DNA of 64,000 bases, from NCBI GenBank assembly GCA_022495005.1, contig JAGYXB010001753.1, positions 1,612,001 through 1,676,000 on the forward strand. Direction: 5' to 3'. This DNA comes from Rhyacophila brunnea (Eukaryota > Arthropoda > Insecta > Trichoptera > Rhyacophilidae). The position numbers were made by a program, and so were the translations under genes. Shown here piece by piece: positions 34,531 to 46,164 of this stretch (position 1 is its first letter; the number at the start of each line of letters is the position of its first letter). A model generated the notes under the pieces. That model worked only from the letters and a program-made list of their open reading frames with translations. It made no database searches and was not told the DNA's origin.

Positions 34531-35033
34531 CAGCTGTTTCCAAACTGGGAGGCGCGGAGTGTTGCAAAGGGAGGCGCGAAAAGTTAGAAGAACACAATTA
34601 TTAATGTAACCACAGGTTTGCAGTTTGCAAATGCATAGTTTATAAAACGGCTACTAGTTATAAACTACATAAAAAACAATTGTATAAAAGGTTGTTTGCA
34701 AACCTGTCTATTTTATAATACCTCACCTCTATCTATCTCGTGAAAAAATGAAATTTAATCATAATGTTGAAATTTGAGGCAAATTTGTTTAGAAACGATA
34801 ATTTTGTTGAAAAAATGAGTAAATAAATCAATGCAAGGACCACTAATGCATTCACTGATTTAAAAAAACAAAGTGAAAGCATTCATAAAAAAATTGGAGG
34901 TTTGGAAATCAAAATTTTATTCAAATTATCAATTTAGTATAAGTAGTAAAACTTAATGAAATAAATGGGGGGAGGCGCCAACATTAGATTTTTTAAAAGG
35001 GAGGCGTGGTAACATAAAGTTTGGAATCCACTG
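34531..35033. mobile_element. hAT-type non-autonomous element with perfect 8-bp duplication
   Basis: A 503-bp element with TTCTAATG on both sides (34523-34530 and 35034-35041). The left end is CAGCTGTTTCCAAACTGGG and the complement of the right end is CAGTGGATTCCAAACTTTA, a Charlie/Buster-like hAT terminus. GGGAGGCGCG and GGGAGGCGTGG motifs recur just inside the ends. No transposase was identified. Confidence 0.85.
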
Positions 35034-35041
35034 TTCTAATG

Positions 35042-35269
35042 GGTTAAAGTTTTGTACTGTTCCGTTTTTTTCTAGATTTTGTACTCAAATGGTACAAAAC
35101 TTAAATCCATTAGAATATTGTTTCCCAATTGTTATCATACATTATTTCTCTGAGCGAATTTAGATCGGCCCAGCACAGATGGTGATGTATTTTAATAGAC
35201 GTGCCAAATTAGTGTGATTTAGGCTCCATTTTCTAGATAAGGTTTTTTTCAATGTGTTTGATTCCTCTT
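35042..35269. other. Short intergenic stretch
   Basis: Nothing recognised. Confidence 0.3.
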
Positions 35270-35579
35270 TTCTTCTTCGGCCATATCCGCCCCTTAGATG
35301 GAGCCTATGGATACCACGAGGCGCCTAAAGCAGCACCGTCAGAATGCTAGCGTTTAATAGGCAGCATTTGGTTTTGACCGAGTACAATCGTGAGGCCCAG
35401 ACACTCTGTGTCGAGTTGAATGTTGCTCCAGCCATTCCCATTCGGATAGCGAGCTCTCTCTGCATAATGCCATCTCCCGTGATGTGTTGTACCCCTAGGT
35501 ATTTAAAGCTGTCGATGCTCTCGATGTTTTTCCCCTCGCTAATCAGAGGGAAATCTGAATCAGGACAGGTGTGTTGCAT
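35270..35579 (-). pseudogene. LINE reverse transcriptase thumb fragment
   Basis: The minus strand reads NIESIDSFKYLGVQHITGDG, MQRELAIRMGMAGATFNS and RLYSVKTKCCLLNASILTVL. This is the FKYLG....D.....I..RI.MA...F..L..VW pattern after the catalytic core of many LINE RTs. It is truncated at both ends. Confidence 0.72.
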
Positions 35580-35599
35580 AAAACGCGTTTGATAAAACT

Positions 35600-36002
35600 A
35601 AGAAAAAATTGAACGTGAATAGTGATATATACTTTTTTTATTTTTACTCATATAATTGCATACAAATAACTGTGACAAATGAAAAACATAAAAAAATTGA
35701 CTAGATACAAAACAGTATACCTATATATAAGCGCATCATTACGATGCCAAATCATTCTTACATCAACAATAATAACATAACCTAAAAAAAACATTTTTCG
35801 ATTAGACCAAAGTAATGTTAAGTACAATCGCAAATAATTACAAATTGTAAACAAATGTTACATCATTACGCCATTAATTTTCAACGTAAACAAATGGTTA
35901 TTATTTGACTATAGAAAGTTCACAATTTATTAATATTTGTATTTTTACTGTATTTAGTACCTACCAGAGAATGTTTATTGGCAAAAATTCAATTCATAAA
36001 AC
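35600..36002. other. Intergenic DNA
   Basis: AT-rich, no supported feature. Confidence 0.35.
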
Positions 36003-36655
36003 GTGCTTGTAATACCTCAAATACATTATCATCACGTAATGTGCTGTCACAGTAATCTGCCGCTACGGAAAAAGAATGTGTAATGTCGTTTTTATAGGTA
36101 TTTTAAATGTTATCAGACTGATGCCTCTCATCCTGTAGCACATTTTGAACCTTTAAACGAACATTGTCAGCAAAATCTGCCGAAATCACCAGAACAACAA
36201 TGAGGTCACCTCACGCATATCGCGCTACATCATGGACCACACTAGTTTGTGAATGTTTTTTTTCTATTTTCTGCAGGCCTTTACATTTTCAACTCACGTC
36301 AAAATCTATTTAATTACCATCTATGTCTGGTGTTTTTGTCTATTATTGGTGGGTACTGTTCAAAATATTATCTATGGATGCAGTATTGCAAGTAATTTTA
36401 ACGTAAGCACACGTAGAAACTACTAAAATTGAATGAAATTAGCATTAATAATAAATAATAATTCAAAATACTAATACATTTAAGTTGACACTCTCCATCT
36501 TTGAATTTATAGAGATAGTGACCATTCAAAATATTTTGCGGAATGACGAAACCATAAACAAAATTTGTCGCCGTGCCAGTATGTAACAGTACATGACTTG
36601 ATCGTAATGTAATCGCAGCATAAGTTGTATCAAATTCCTTTTCCCACATGCAAGG
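36003..36655 (+). repeat. Dispersed repeat Q, copy 1
   Basis: About 650 bp colinear with 51536-52133 in the same orientation. Shared phrases include CAAATACATTATCATCACGT, CAGCAAAATCTGCCGAAATC, CCAGAACAACAATGAGGTCA, TCTATGGATGCAGTATTGCA and CGGAATGACGAAACCATA. No ORF, tRNA head or terminal repeat was recognised. Confidence 0.75.
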
Positions 36656-36845
36656 ATGACATTCGAAGGAAAAATATTAATATCGGTTGGATACTTCGAA
36701 GTATCAATACATTTGTGACATCCCTACATACGTCACATTACAACATGGTTTCTCTATGCAATAAAGAACAATGATAGAATATATCAATGCATATATCCAA
36801 TTTACATAACTAGGTGCACCTCAGACACATACTATTAGTTTGGAC

Positions 36846-36915
36846 CCACTGTGCTTCGAACTCACATCTATCGCATGCGGCACATGTCATTTACCAACTA
36901 AGCTACATTATACTC
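36846..36915 (-). repeat. tRNA-like sequence
   Basis: The minus strand has box A-like TAGCTTAGTTGGTAAATGA and box B-like GAGTTCGAAGC with plausible spacing. The stems are imperfect, so it is probably a SINE head or pseudogene. Confidence 0.35.
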
Positions 36916-39098
36916 AAGTACTCCATCCACGCTGATATTTTAATAACAACAGGTACACATTTACGATGTTTCCGTCAATAATGACAAACACCTTCTGCTA
37001 TTATTTGAAATCAAGGTATAATAACTTTGATTCATAGATGGCGTCAGGATTTAGAAAAACTGTTGGTTTGACATGTTTTATTCAATTGAATCTCACTAGG
37101 TTCAAAATTTTCAAGGATAAGCCTAGACCAGACCAAAACACATATACCGGCATACGAATTATACAATGGTTTGTAAGCTTTTGCCGATATGCACATGGAC
37201 AATCGTTCGTTTGAAACTCAACGCATGTCCACATTGCAAACATAGTCATTAAATAAATTCAGTTTCGACATTCCACAATGTTCGACTTTGCGTGTTTCAA
37301 TCAAAATATTCCACATGACCACTTGTGAGGGAACATGACATTTTGTCGGGGAGATCAAAAATACATCACCATTTGTTTGCACAAACACAGTAACAGTGTT
37401 TTTGTGAGCAGTTTTTATATACCTTTTAGACAATGTTTATTTGTTTAAGTACAGATGTATCTCAGAGGCCATCCATAGACTGAAACCATTTGTCATCTTA
37501 AGATTTATATTCATGGAAATATATTTTTACTTTCTATATACGGTATTTAAACAAATACGGTCAATGCTTTAGTTTAGTGTGGCACATGGTTTAAAACCGT
37601 ATTCGGTTTTCATTCTATAGATGGCCTCTTGGTTCGGATCAGTCATATTAGTTTTTGATGTTGTTCCAAGTTACGTATTTTCAATAAAGTGTTAGGTATA
37701 TTCTAAAACAATAATTGTATATTGAATTTTAATTGCCGATTGCCAATAAACTTTCGCTGGTATTACAGTATGCTTGTTATCTATGGAACATTACAAATTA
37801 TATAAATGCATAGATAAAGTACAAGTTCTCAATTAGTTATACAAACCAGAAATAATCAGACTTTAATTTAAAATTATAATTGAAAACGTTCTAATAATGA
37901 AATGTATGCAGATTTGCAAATGATATAATTAAGTGTAATACCCCATTTGCACATGCATGGATTTACTGTTGACAGTAAGTATTATCGCGCCCATAACAAG
38001 AAAATGTATGGGTAAACATGTATTATCCTGCAGTTGCAAGCTTGCATCCATGAATCATAAAAGTTTGGAAGCTTCTGAATTTTCATGTGACAGTAGGGAT
38101 TTTTTTGATCTGCGCCTGCGCAGTAGAATGATAGTCGCGAACCTACCGGCAAAAAGCGAACTATACTCATTTTGAAGTTAACCGATTATCACTACCTGTC
38201 AAATAGTACCATAAAATGACAACATCGCGTCTCGCTTACTCTTGAAGAATGAGATTGGAGAGACAGCCAGCACTTTTACGTGTAAACAGTTATTGTCATG
38301 ATAGTTTTATAATACGCACTATTGCTGCCAGTGAATCCATGCACGTGTACAGGAGCTATTATTTTACGTCTCTCTCGTTCAAACCTGATGAAAGACATAC
38401 AAAAAAATAATCCATCCGAGATGAAGTCATAATTTGAGATCACAGAATATTTGAATTATGATTTTTTGTAATAATTATTCAATTATTATTTATTTATAAA
38501 TTGTGATTTTAGTATAATATTAGAATATAATTTGTTTAAAAATAGTTTGATTCGGATATGATGTTAATAGTAATTCAATTTCGAATAACACGTTTAAAAA
38601 CTAGACCCATATTGGCGGGGAGAACACGACACGTATTCAATGAATTAATTTTCGAATCCAAATGGCATCCTCTCAAATTTATAACATTATTTCTTCACAA
38701 TATTGAAATCACGATGTAGAATATATTTATAATAAAGTAAATAAGAGATAGATAGCCTCCTTTATGGAATAAATTGCATACAAAAAAAATGTCACAAACA
38801 CCACACTCGAAAACTTATCGTTTTTCTTGCCAGATCTAGCTTTTTTTAAATGTTCGTTTTAGCTTGCAAAATACGCATCCGGCATGCGGCTATAAATCTA
38901 GCATCTTTTGACACTGCGAACAGCTTAAAATTTATGATAAAAACGCTAAAATATTAGTACGTACGTAATTAATCAACATTCTAAACATTTTTACTGCAAA
39001 ATTAAATGCAACATACGATATGCGAAGACCTTTTGATTAGCAGGATTTTCGAGCTTGGTGTTCATGGAGTTATTACAGCTTTATCAAAATATATTACT
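36916..39098. other. Intergenic DNA
   Basis: No supported gene or recognised repeat. Confidence 0.4.
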
Positions 39099-39362
39099 TC
39101 AATCAAGTCCATTATTATGCACATAGTCGGTTCTCACATCTAAACTCGCCTCGTCTGTCGCACAGCCATAGATCAAACCTTCCAAGAACGTCGATCCGGT
39201 GTCACATATGAAGACCGTGCACTCCAAGCGACAGTTGTACGTAAACTTCGAAACATATAGATATTTGGATGCGGCGATCGGCGACCCGGTATAGGAATGA
39301 CCAATTCGTAGGTGTTTGTGTGCGTCTTGGCGTCTTCGACTCGCAGCCCGAGAAGTGTGCAA
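39099..39362 (-). other. Candidate coding patch, unknown product
   Basis: I do not recognise it. The patch is GC-richer than its surroundings. Two overlapping minus-strand frames are open: one ends ASLDVRTDYVHNNGLD, the other contains LGLRVEDAKTHTNTYELVIP. Cysteines occur in the first frame (YNCRLECTVFICDTGS). No clear splice sites or second exon were found. Confidence 0.2.
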
Positions 39363-39697
39363 TTTGTTGATTGCAACAGTAGATGTTTTTTTTTCAAACT
39401 AAAAAATCGCATTCGACACAATCTGCAGAACTCCATTTGGCAACGTGTGCTTACGTTACATATTATAAACACGTGTATTAATATATTATTAGTGTTGTGT
39501 GTATCAAAATTCTGCCTGTCATTTACGAAATAACATTTACAAATAACCGCAACCTCACAGAGAATAGACAATTAAAGTACTACCAACTTTAAAAAAAATG
39601 TAATTTCTCCATTGTTCACTTAGAGATTTCTGTGACCAGCGATTATAAGACATACCCCGAATTTATTGACATCAAAATTTTATAATTGATTACATTT

Positions 39698-39750
39698 ACA
39701 CCTTCGTAAATATTTTAAAGTACCATATCAGTTAATATTTACGAAGGTGT
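39698..39750. repeat. Perfect 17-bp inverted repeat (hairpin)
   Basis: Arm ACACCTTCGTAAATATT (39698-39714) and its exact complement (39734-39750) enclose a 19-nt loop. It could be a cruciform or a relic MITE. There is no terminator context. Confidence 0.75.
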
Positions 39751-40574
39751 TAAAGTGGACTTGATAAAAGTAATACGAGCGTAAAAAGTAACGTTCAATC
39801 AAGCGTAACATTCTTTTTATACAGTAACTAAGCAATATATTGGCAAAATATTATATTATGGCAGTTTGAATGCGTTGTATTGATTAAGTGTTTTCTTAAA
39901 TATATATATTTTTATATAAAAAAAAAAAAAAACAGTGCAGGCAAAGTGAGTCAGACCTCGTAGATCGTTGCAGTTTTGAAACTATGCCTGACTAGAGACA
40001 ACGGTCGCCGGTTTTATTAAAACCGCGTAAACATTTTACAAGTGAAAAACAAAACTATGTACATTAAATATTTGAAACATTGAGAGCATCGGCGGCGCAA
40101 TTCACTAAACATTTTGTATAGTGAGAGTTTGCATATGTAAGATACGGCCAAATTCACTAAATAAAATGAACTGCTAAAACCTATGTGACAATTTTGTTGA
40201 AATGTTCATTTATATTAACCCGCATATTATATTGTTTCAAGAACTTAATACGCACAATATAGATAATCTTTACATTGGACCTATCACAAACACTCAATGA
40301 TGACGAGCCCCACATTACCAATTATTTAAATAAATCAAGTTATTAAAAAAATCGAAAGTCTACCTTAATTTATATGTAAAGTAGTTTTTGGTTTACCGTA
40401 AATTTTATTTTTGTCACATTTAGGTTTTAATAACTTAATGATGATATGAGACTATTGGTTTCAAAATTGGTTACCTCCATATTTCGCTATTTTGAAGTAA
40501 TAAAAAAAAACCATCAAGCACAATTTGGACTGTGAATAGAATATTTTCTTTTTGCAAACATATATTATATTCGA
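39751..40574. other. AT-rich intergenic DNA
   Basis: An A15 run at about 39919-39933 is followed by CAGTGCAGGCAAAGTGAG. No gene. Confidence 0.35.
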
Positions 40575-40790
40575 TCTAATAGGATCATATGGGCCTCCAC
40601 AGGGTAGAGGTTTGTATTAACAGATTTTGTTTTTTACGAGAAATGGATGTCAGCCACTTGCTCAACCTATTGGGTCCATACCCTGACTCACACACACATT
40701 AAAAAACAATATGTGTACTTGCCAGACCCAAGATTCGAACCTGAGACCCACGGCGTGATAGTCCAACGCTTAAGCCGCGCGGCCACCATA
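40575..40790 (-). mobile_element. tRNA-derived SINE, copy 3 (full length)
   Basis: On the minus strand: head TGGCCGCGCGGCTTAAGCGT...CAGGTTCGAATCTTGGG, body with ACACATATTGTTTTTTAATG and GAGCAAGTGGCTGACATCCA, then tail AATACAAACCTCTACCCTGT...GGCCCATATGATCCTATTAG. It is the best-preserved copy and shows the tRNA-Ser/Leu-like origin. Confidence 0.85.
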
Positions 40791-41854
40791 CTACTACTAA
40801 ACATACTAGTAAATAATTAAGAAAACACAAATTGCGGAATAGAATGACCCAAGTCAACAAAATTATTTAAAAAAAACAAAAAATATGATTTTGGTCAAAA
40901 AACTGATAATACAATCAACCTCCCAGTTTAATACTATTTTACTAACAAACGGAGCTGTATTTGATAGTTCAGAGAACCAGAATATAAAACAATAAAAGTC
41001 AAAATGGAATTAACAGACTTTGAAACCAATAACCTGATAATTATTATAATTATGTCTTGCGTTTGGCTAAAATTACATATTAAGACGATTATTGTCGAAA
41101 ATTAGTTTCCAAAACCATTTTATATAATTTTTTTAATATACATTACGCTATAAAAAATTAACATGAATCTCATTCGAGGACTCCGGCTTTCGATTGCCTG
41201 TGAGGTCACAATACATTCTATGTGACCTGTGCTAGGGTATTTCTGTCATTGAGCGTCATGGAATGTGTGTAGTTTTAGATAGAGAAAAATCATTTAAATT
41301 TTTGATATAACAGCCTGAACTTAAAATATTTACAAATTACAATCAATTTTAGTCGGAATCGTGTCACCGATGCTCTGTACGTTTCATTTTGAATTTCACT
41401 CTTCGAAAATAATTATTATCGACTTACATTTAGTAAACGCAATCTACTGGTACATTAATTTTTTTTTAACATATCGGTTATCATTGCTAACCTTTGAACA
41501 TGCCTATTTACAAATTTGTACAAATTATCAATCAGAGAAAATAATTACACATTAGAAAAGCGTCTAATTGTTATATTGAAGTGTCGGCTGGAACAAGGTT
41601 ACAAGTGCCATTTGGGCAGGCTGCTTTACAAGAATCAATAAAGAAAAAAACAACTATAATTTTTATATGTGAAACTTCAAATAAGTCACTATATTAAACA
41701 ATATAATGCAATATTATTGACAAATTAATACAAGTTTCTTACCATCATGAAACAGGAATGAAATAAATAGACGACATACATCTGCATGAAGAAATTCACG
41801 TACGATAAAACTTGAACCACCAAGTAAACGTGTGTTTAATATCAAGTATCTACC
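40791..41854. other. Intergenic DNA
   Basis: No supported gene. Includes the GTGAGGTCACAATAC phrase also present near 17200. Confidence 0.35.
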
Positions 41855-42469
41855 AGTGGCGAAGAGCAGAGGTATAGTGAGACAATTTTACCTTGAATTT
41901 ACGCAGATTGCGATTTCTTCCACTGCGTACAAATTACACAGGGTAAATTTCATTATTGTTATACCGTTATTATTTCTGACTGCTCTTAATGAAGCATATT
42001 GCAACGTTTTCTCTTGCTCGGCGTCGCTCTAATTACGTCTTATTTTCTGTCAAAACTATCGGACTTCACGCTTCTGTGGGATGTTTATAGGCTGTGGAGA
42101 TCCGACATAAATTCTTCTTTTTTCTTCTTCTTTCGACTGTGTCCGATCCTAATAGGATCATATGGGCCTCCACAGAGTAGAGGTTTGTGTACACCAAACT
42201 TTGTAAGTCATACATATTTGTTTTCATCGAACTATATAATATGAACTAAGTATGATTTAATGGCATAATTTTAGATATTTTCTGGATAGAAGAACATTTT
42301 TTATCTCTTATCTGTTATGGTTTGGTTGAGGCAGGGTTTAATTGGATTTTAAAAAGTAACCAACGCCATCTGCATTTGTATTCTTGAAAACAAATAAGTA
42401 TGTCTGATAAAGTTTCGTGTGCACTATTCATGTCATATTTTCACAGCCTACCTCCACCCTTCTCCACTG
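41855..42469. mobile_element. Palindromic hAT-type MITE, copy 2, with SINE tail inside
   Basis: Left end CAGTGGCGAAGAGCAGAGG, right end ...CACCCTTCTCCACTG. The right arm (from about 42260) repeats the family arm, including TGGCATAATTTTAGATATTT and GTGCACTATTCATGTCA. A SINE tail in minus orientation (42139-42183, ATCCTAATAGGATCATATGG) interrupts the left half. Flanks GTATCTAC and GTATCATA agree at five leading bases. Confidence 0.6.
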
Positions 42470-43320
42470 GTATCATATAATAATGCGGGGTTAATGGTTG
42501 TTGCAAAGACTGATGTCGATGGTGCGGTTTTGCATTCCAATATTGCACTGATCTACAGTACTATTGCACAATATTCATCAGAAAATAATCAATATTCTGT
42601 AAATTGCACAATGTGTCGCAACAAATTGATTGATACAATAAAATTATAATAAACCTTGAAGACAATGACCAAACTATCAACAATTTTGAGCAATATTGTA
42701 CAATCTTTTGTATAGTTTGGGTGATATATCATATGTTTATGTAATATATTCTGCCAATAGAAGGTTAGTTTAATCACGTCATGTGCAATATCGTCAATTT
42801 TGTAAATAATGTAGCACAATATCACTGCGGTTCAGTGTAAAATTAGAATGTGAAAGCGCACCATCAACGTGAATCTTTTCATTTATTATAAACCTCGCTT
42901 TATTAAATTATTACACTTTATATTAGACCTGCTTGTCTACTTGCTGGTTCAAAAAGTACCGTACATATATTTATTCGCACATTTCATTCATCTGTGTTGT
43001 ACCCAGATGTCCGTCGCCCAGTGAAACATTGATTCGCAATAAGCAGAACATTGTTTTAGGAATAACTCGCATATGCATTTCCACCAGCCGACTCTTCAAT
43101 TTTTGACAGTGCCAAATTTCTTTTGAAAATATTATCGAATAATTTAGTCATGAAGATGCCTCAAATATTTAAAAAACACATTATACATACTATTTAAATA
43201 ATTTCTAACAGAGCTGGAACAAGGCATATTGATGCTCGGGTCAGTATTCTCTCCAAGCTGTTTGTTTGCACACACAGATTTTTAAGGGAGTTCGCATGAA
43301 AAATTGATTGCTGCACGTAA

Positions 43321-43351
<31 letters not shown>

Positions 43352-44257
43352 TTAAATTCAATAAACCGGTAAATGCTTCTTCAGTATAAGCCCAATTTGT
43401 ATAAATGACCGCCTCTAGAAAGTTTTCATATACTTAGCAACTATATGCCATCTCAATACAATGCACATCTAGAGTTTTACGCGCACATATGCAATATAAA
43501 ATTAAAGAGAACAACGCTGAGGGTAGTCACCCGAAACGCACTCCCAAAAATCGGGAGAACAATGAGATTATGATTTAGAAATTTTGATTTTACATATTCT
43601 AATCCATTCTAGAAAGTTGATCGTCTTTCAAATAAGCTTTAAAAAAGTAACTCCCAAACCGGGAACCTTTGGTGTATGCCATTTTCCAGCTCCGCTGAGC
43701 AACTGACTATGCTTACAAAAATATGTTTATTATGCTGGGTTGACATTAAATATCCATCCATTGACTAACACAGAACATAAGTTGTAATTTGACAGTTAAC
43801 AATTATTAGTTCTGTTCACGACAAAGACACATTTATATTGTTGGTTTCCTTTTCCACGGATCGGATTTTCACGCGGATATGTACTAGATTTGACAACCAA
43901 ACATCAATGTACAGCCACAAAATTTTTTAAATCAAATTGGCGACATTAATATTACAGTTGTAATAATAAATGGATACATCATTGATGATTGTGATGATGA
44001 TATTATTGAATCAAGTAAACTCGTAATCAATGCAAATTAATACATATTATATACACCATTACAGTGGTACCACAGTGAAAGTAAAGTGAGCAGATAACAT
44101 TTCTTCAAGAAATCTGCTTCTAATTTATATATTGTTTATGGCCGCTATCAATGACAGAGTTTAGATCGCTTCTGTTGTATCGGTATGTCTCGCTCGGCTC
44201 TGATACATTTTGTGATTTACTCTAAGTATCGAACCTTACTTTCAATGCAGTACATTT
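42470..44257. other. Intergenic DNA with TA microsatellite
   Basis: A pure (AT)13 run at 43321-43346. Otherwise no gene or recognised element. Confidence 0.45.
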
Positions 44258-44639
44258 CGTCAGAGTTTTGTAAAAAGGGCGAATTAACCAAAATGCTACT
44301 TTACAGGAGGAGGATTTTTAACTTTTGATGTTTATTTGTTTTTTACCTGTAGATGATTATAAATATCTAACAAGTTTATAATAAATCTTAGAACGAATAC
44401 CGCCATTATAATAGGTATTATTATATAATATTTTAAAAGGCCTAATATGTCACATTTGCTTTTTATTGCGTAATTTAAATTAATTTAATTTTAGTCGATT
44501 ATCGTTTTTGAGTACTTTCCTGTGGAGATAAAAATTCGCCGTTTTTACACAACAAAGCTAGTGGGGTACATATTGTATTTTCATTAAAATCTCGATTTCG
44601 CCAAAATGGTTGATTCGCCCTTTTTACAAAACACCGACG
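44258..44639. mobile_element. MITE with 32-bp inverted ends
   Basis: The left end reads CGTCAGAGTTTTGTAAAAAG then GGCGAATTAACC. The complement of the right end is CGTCGGTGTTTTGTAAAAAG then GGCGAATCAACC. ATTT flanks both sides (44254-44257 and 44640-44643). The element is 382 bp, with no coding potential and undetermined family. Confidence 0.7.
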
Positions 44640-44643
44640 ATTT

Positions 44644-46162
44644 ATAGACTCTTTTCTTTCGACAAATTAATGATTTTTCATCTTAATTATGATGCAACAC
44701 TGCATTTCGACACCGACATTATAACAACCCTTCTTTATATAGTGATGGGTTGAAGCACATATATTGTACGTCCGTTTAACGAAATTATACATAAAATACC
44801 GGTCAGCATCGTACCTTTATGGTGTAAAAATATATGTATCACTTTGAAATAGGGTACTGTCTCATTAAAATACAATACATAATAATATGTCCATTTCGCC
44901 TGTGATTCTTAATAGATTCGAATCTTTCAAATTTAATTATCATAAATCATACAAAATTTTACTTACAACATCTGTTCACTAACCCATCAACAAGATACCA
45001 AAATGAAGTGTAAGACCGTTTCCATGGTGAAAGTTTTTGGTGTGATTTACGACTCAAAGTCTTGATAGACACAATCGAGTCCTTCTCCAGAAGAAGAGCA
45101 TTATCGCGATAATGTTAGTTTTTAGTAAATCAGTTGAAATGATGTACCATAATGTCTACAAATCAGCCAAAAATCATGGCATCAAACAGATGGCACCAGA
45201 AGAATTTGAGTAGTGAAATGCAACACGTATCAGATGATTTTTGAACTGATACGTAATATTTAAACGTCATGAGATTTCAGAATAACACTTCATACATATT
45301 CGGAGAAAGACACAATTATATTATCTTATGCAAACGTATTACAAAATTTTTGTTTCATGTCATATTATTTAATTTTAAAATAAACCTTTCGAGTCTAACA
45401 ATAATAAAATTATTATTATCTGTCCTATTGTCGTCTCCATTGCAAAATTAAATACATATCTGACTAAAAAATAGACTCTCACCAAAAGAGTTGAAGGAAC
45501 CCTCGTTCTATTGAGACGGAGCCTAAACATATGAAAGTAAAACTGAAAACGGGTCAATAAGGATCATGATTTAATTAACTGCATTGTAGAAAATTTAATA
45601 CATACTATTACCACACGCATTTGAGATTGTTTTTTTATTGTTTCATAAACCATGTGTATTACAAAACGTCATGATCATTTTAAACATGAAACACAGTCAA
45701 CTAAAAGACAGACTAATTTAAGTATTAGTTTCAATACCCAGTCCTTTTTTAGCTCCAATTTCACATATTTAGGGTGTCTTATACAGAAGGTTTTCTTCTT
45801 CGTAAGAGACTGGTTATGTCCCTCGAATTTTGTCTCACGAGAGAAAAAACTCACCATGGAAAAAGCGCTCATAACTAATAACATAATAACTATCAGATGT
45901 GTATTTATTTTTATAATTATTTAATCAGCGCAGTATGACATTCAATGGCTGGTTTAATAATAAAACATTTATCTATCGGCCGAGGCTAAGACAGTCTAAC
46001 ATAGAATCGATATCTAACACACAATAAGAGTGGTCGCTTGTAGATTTTAAGTAATTATCTCACCTTCAGTCTTGCGGAGATTTATGCGTTCAATTCTATC
46101 AGTCTTCGTGGGACACTCCCCAATTTAACTACGTTCACCTTTCAAATACCACATTACGCGAT
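44644..46162. other. Intergenic DNA
   Basis: No supported gene. ORFs at 45652-45924 and the opposite strand are mutual shadows without family features. Confidence 0.4.
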
Positions 46163-46164
46163 TA

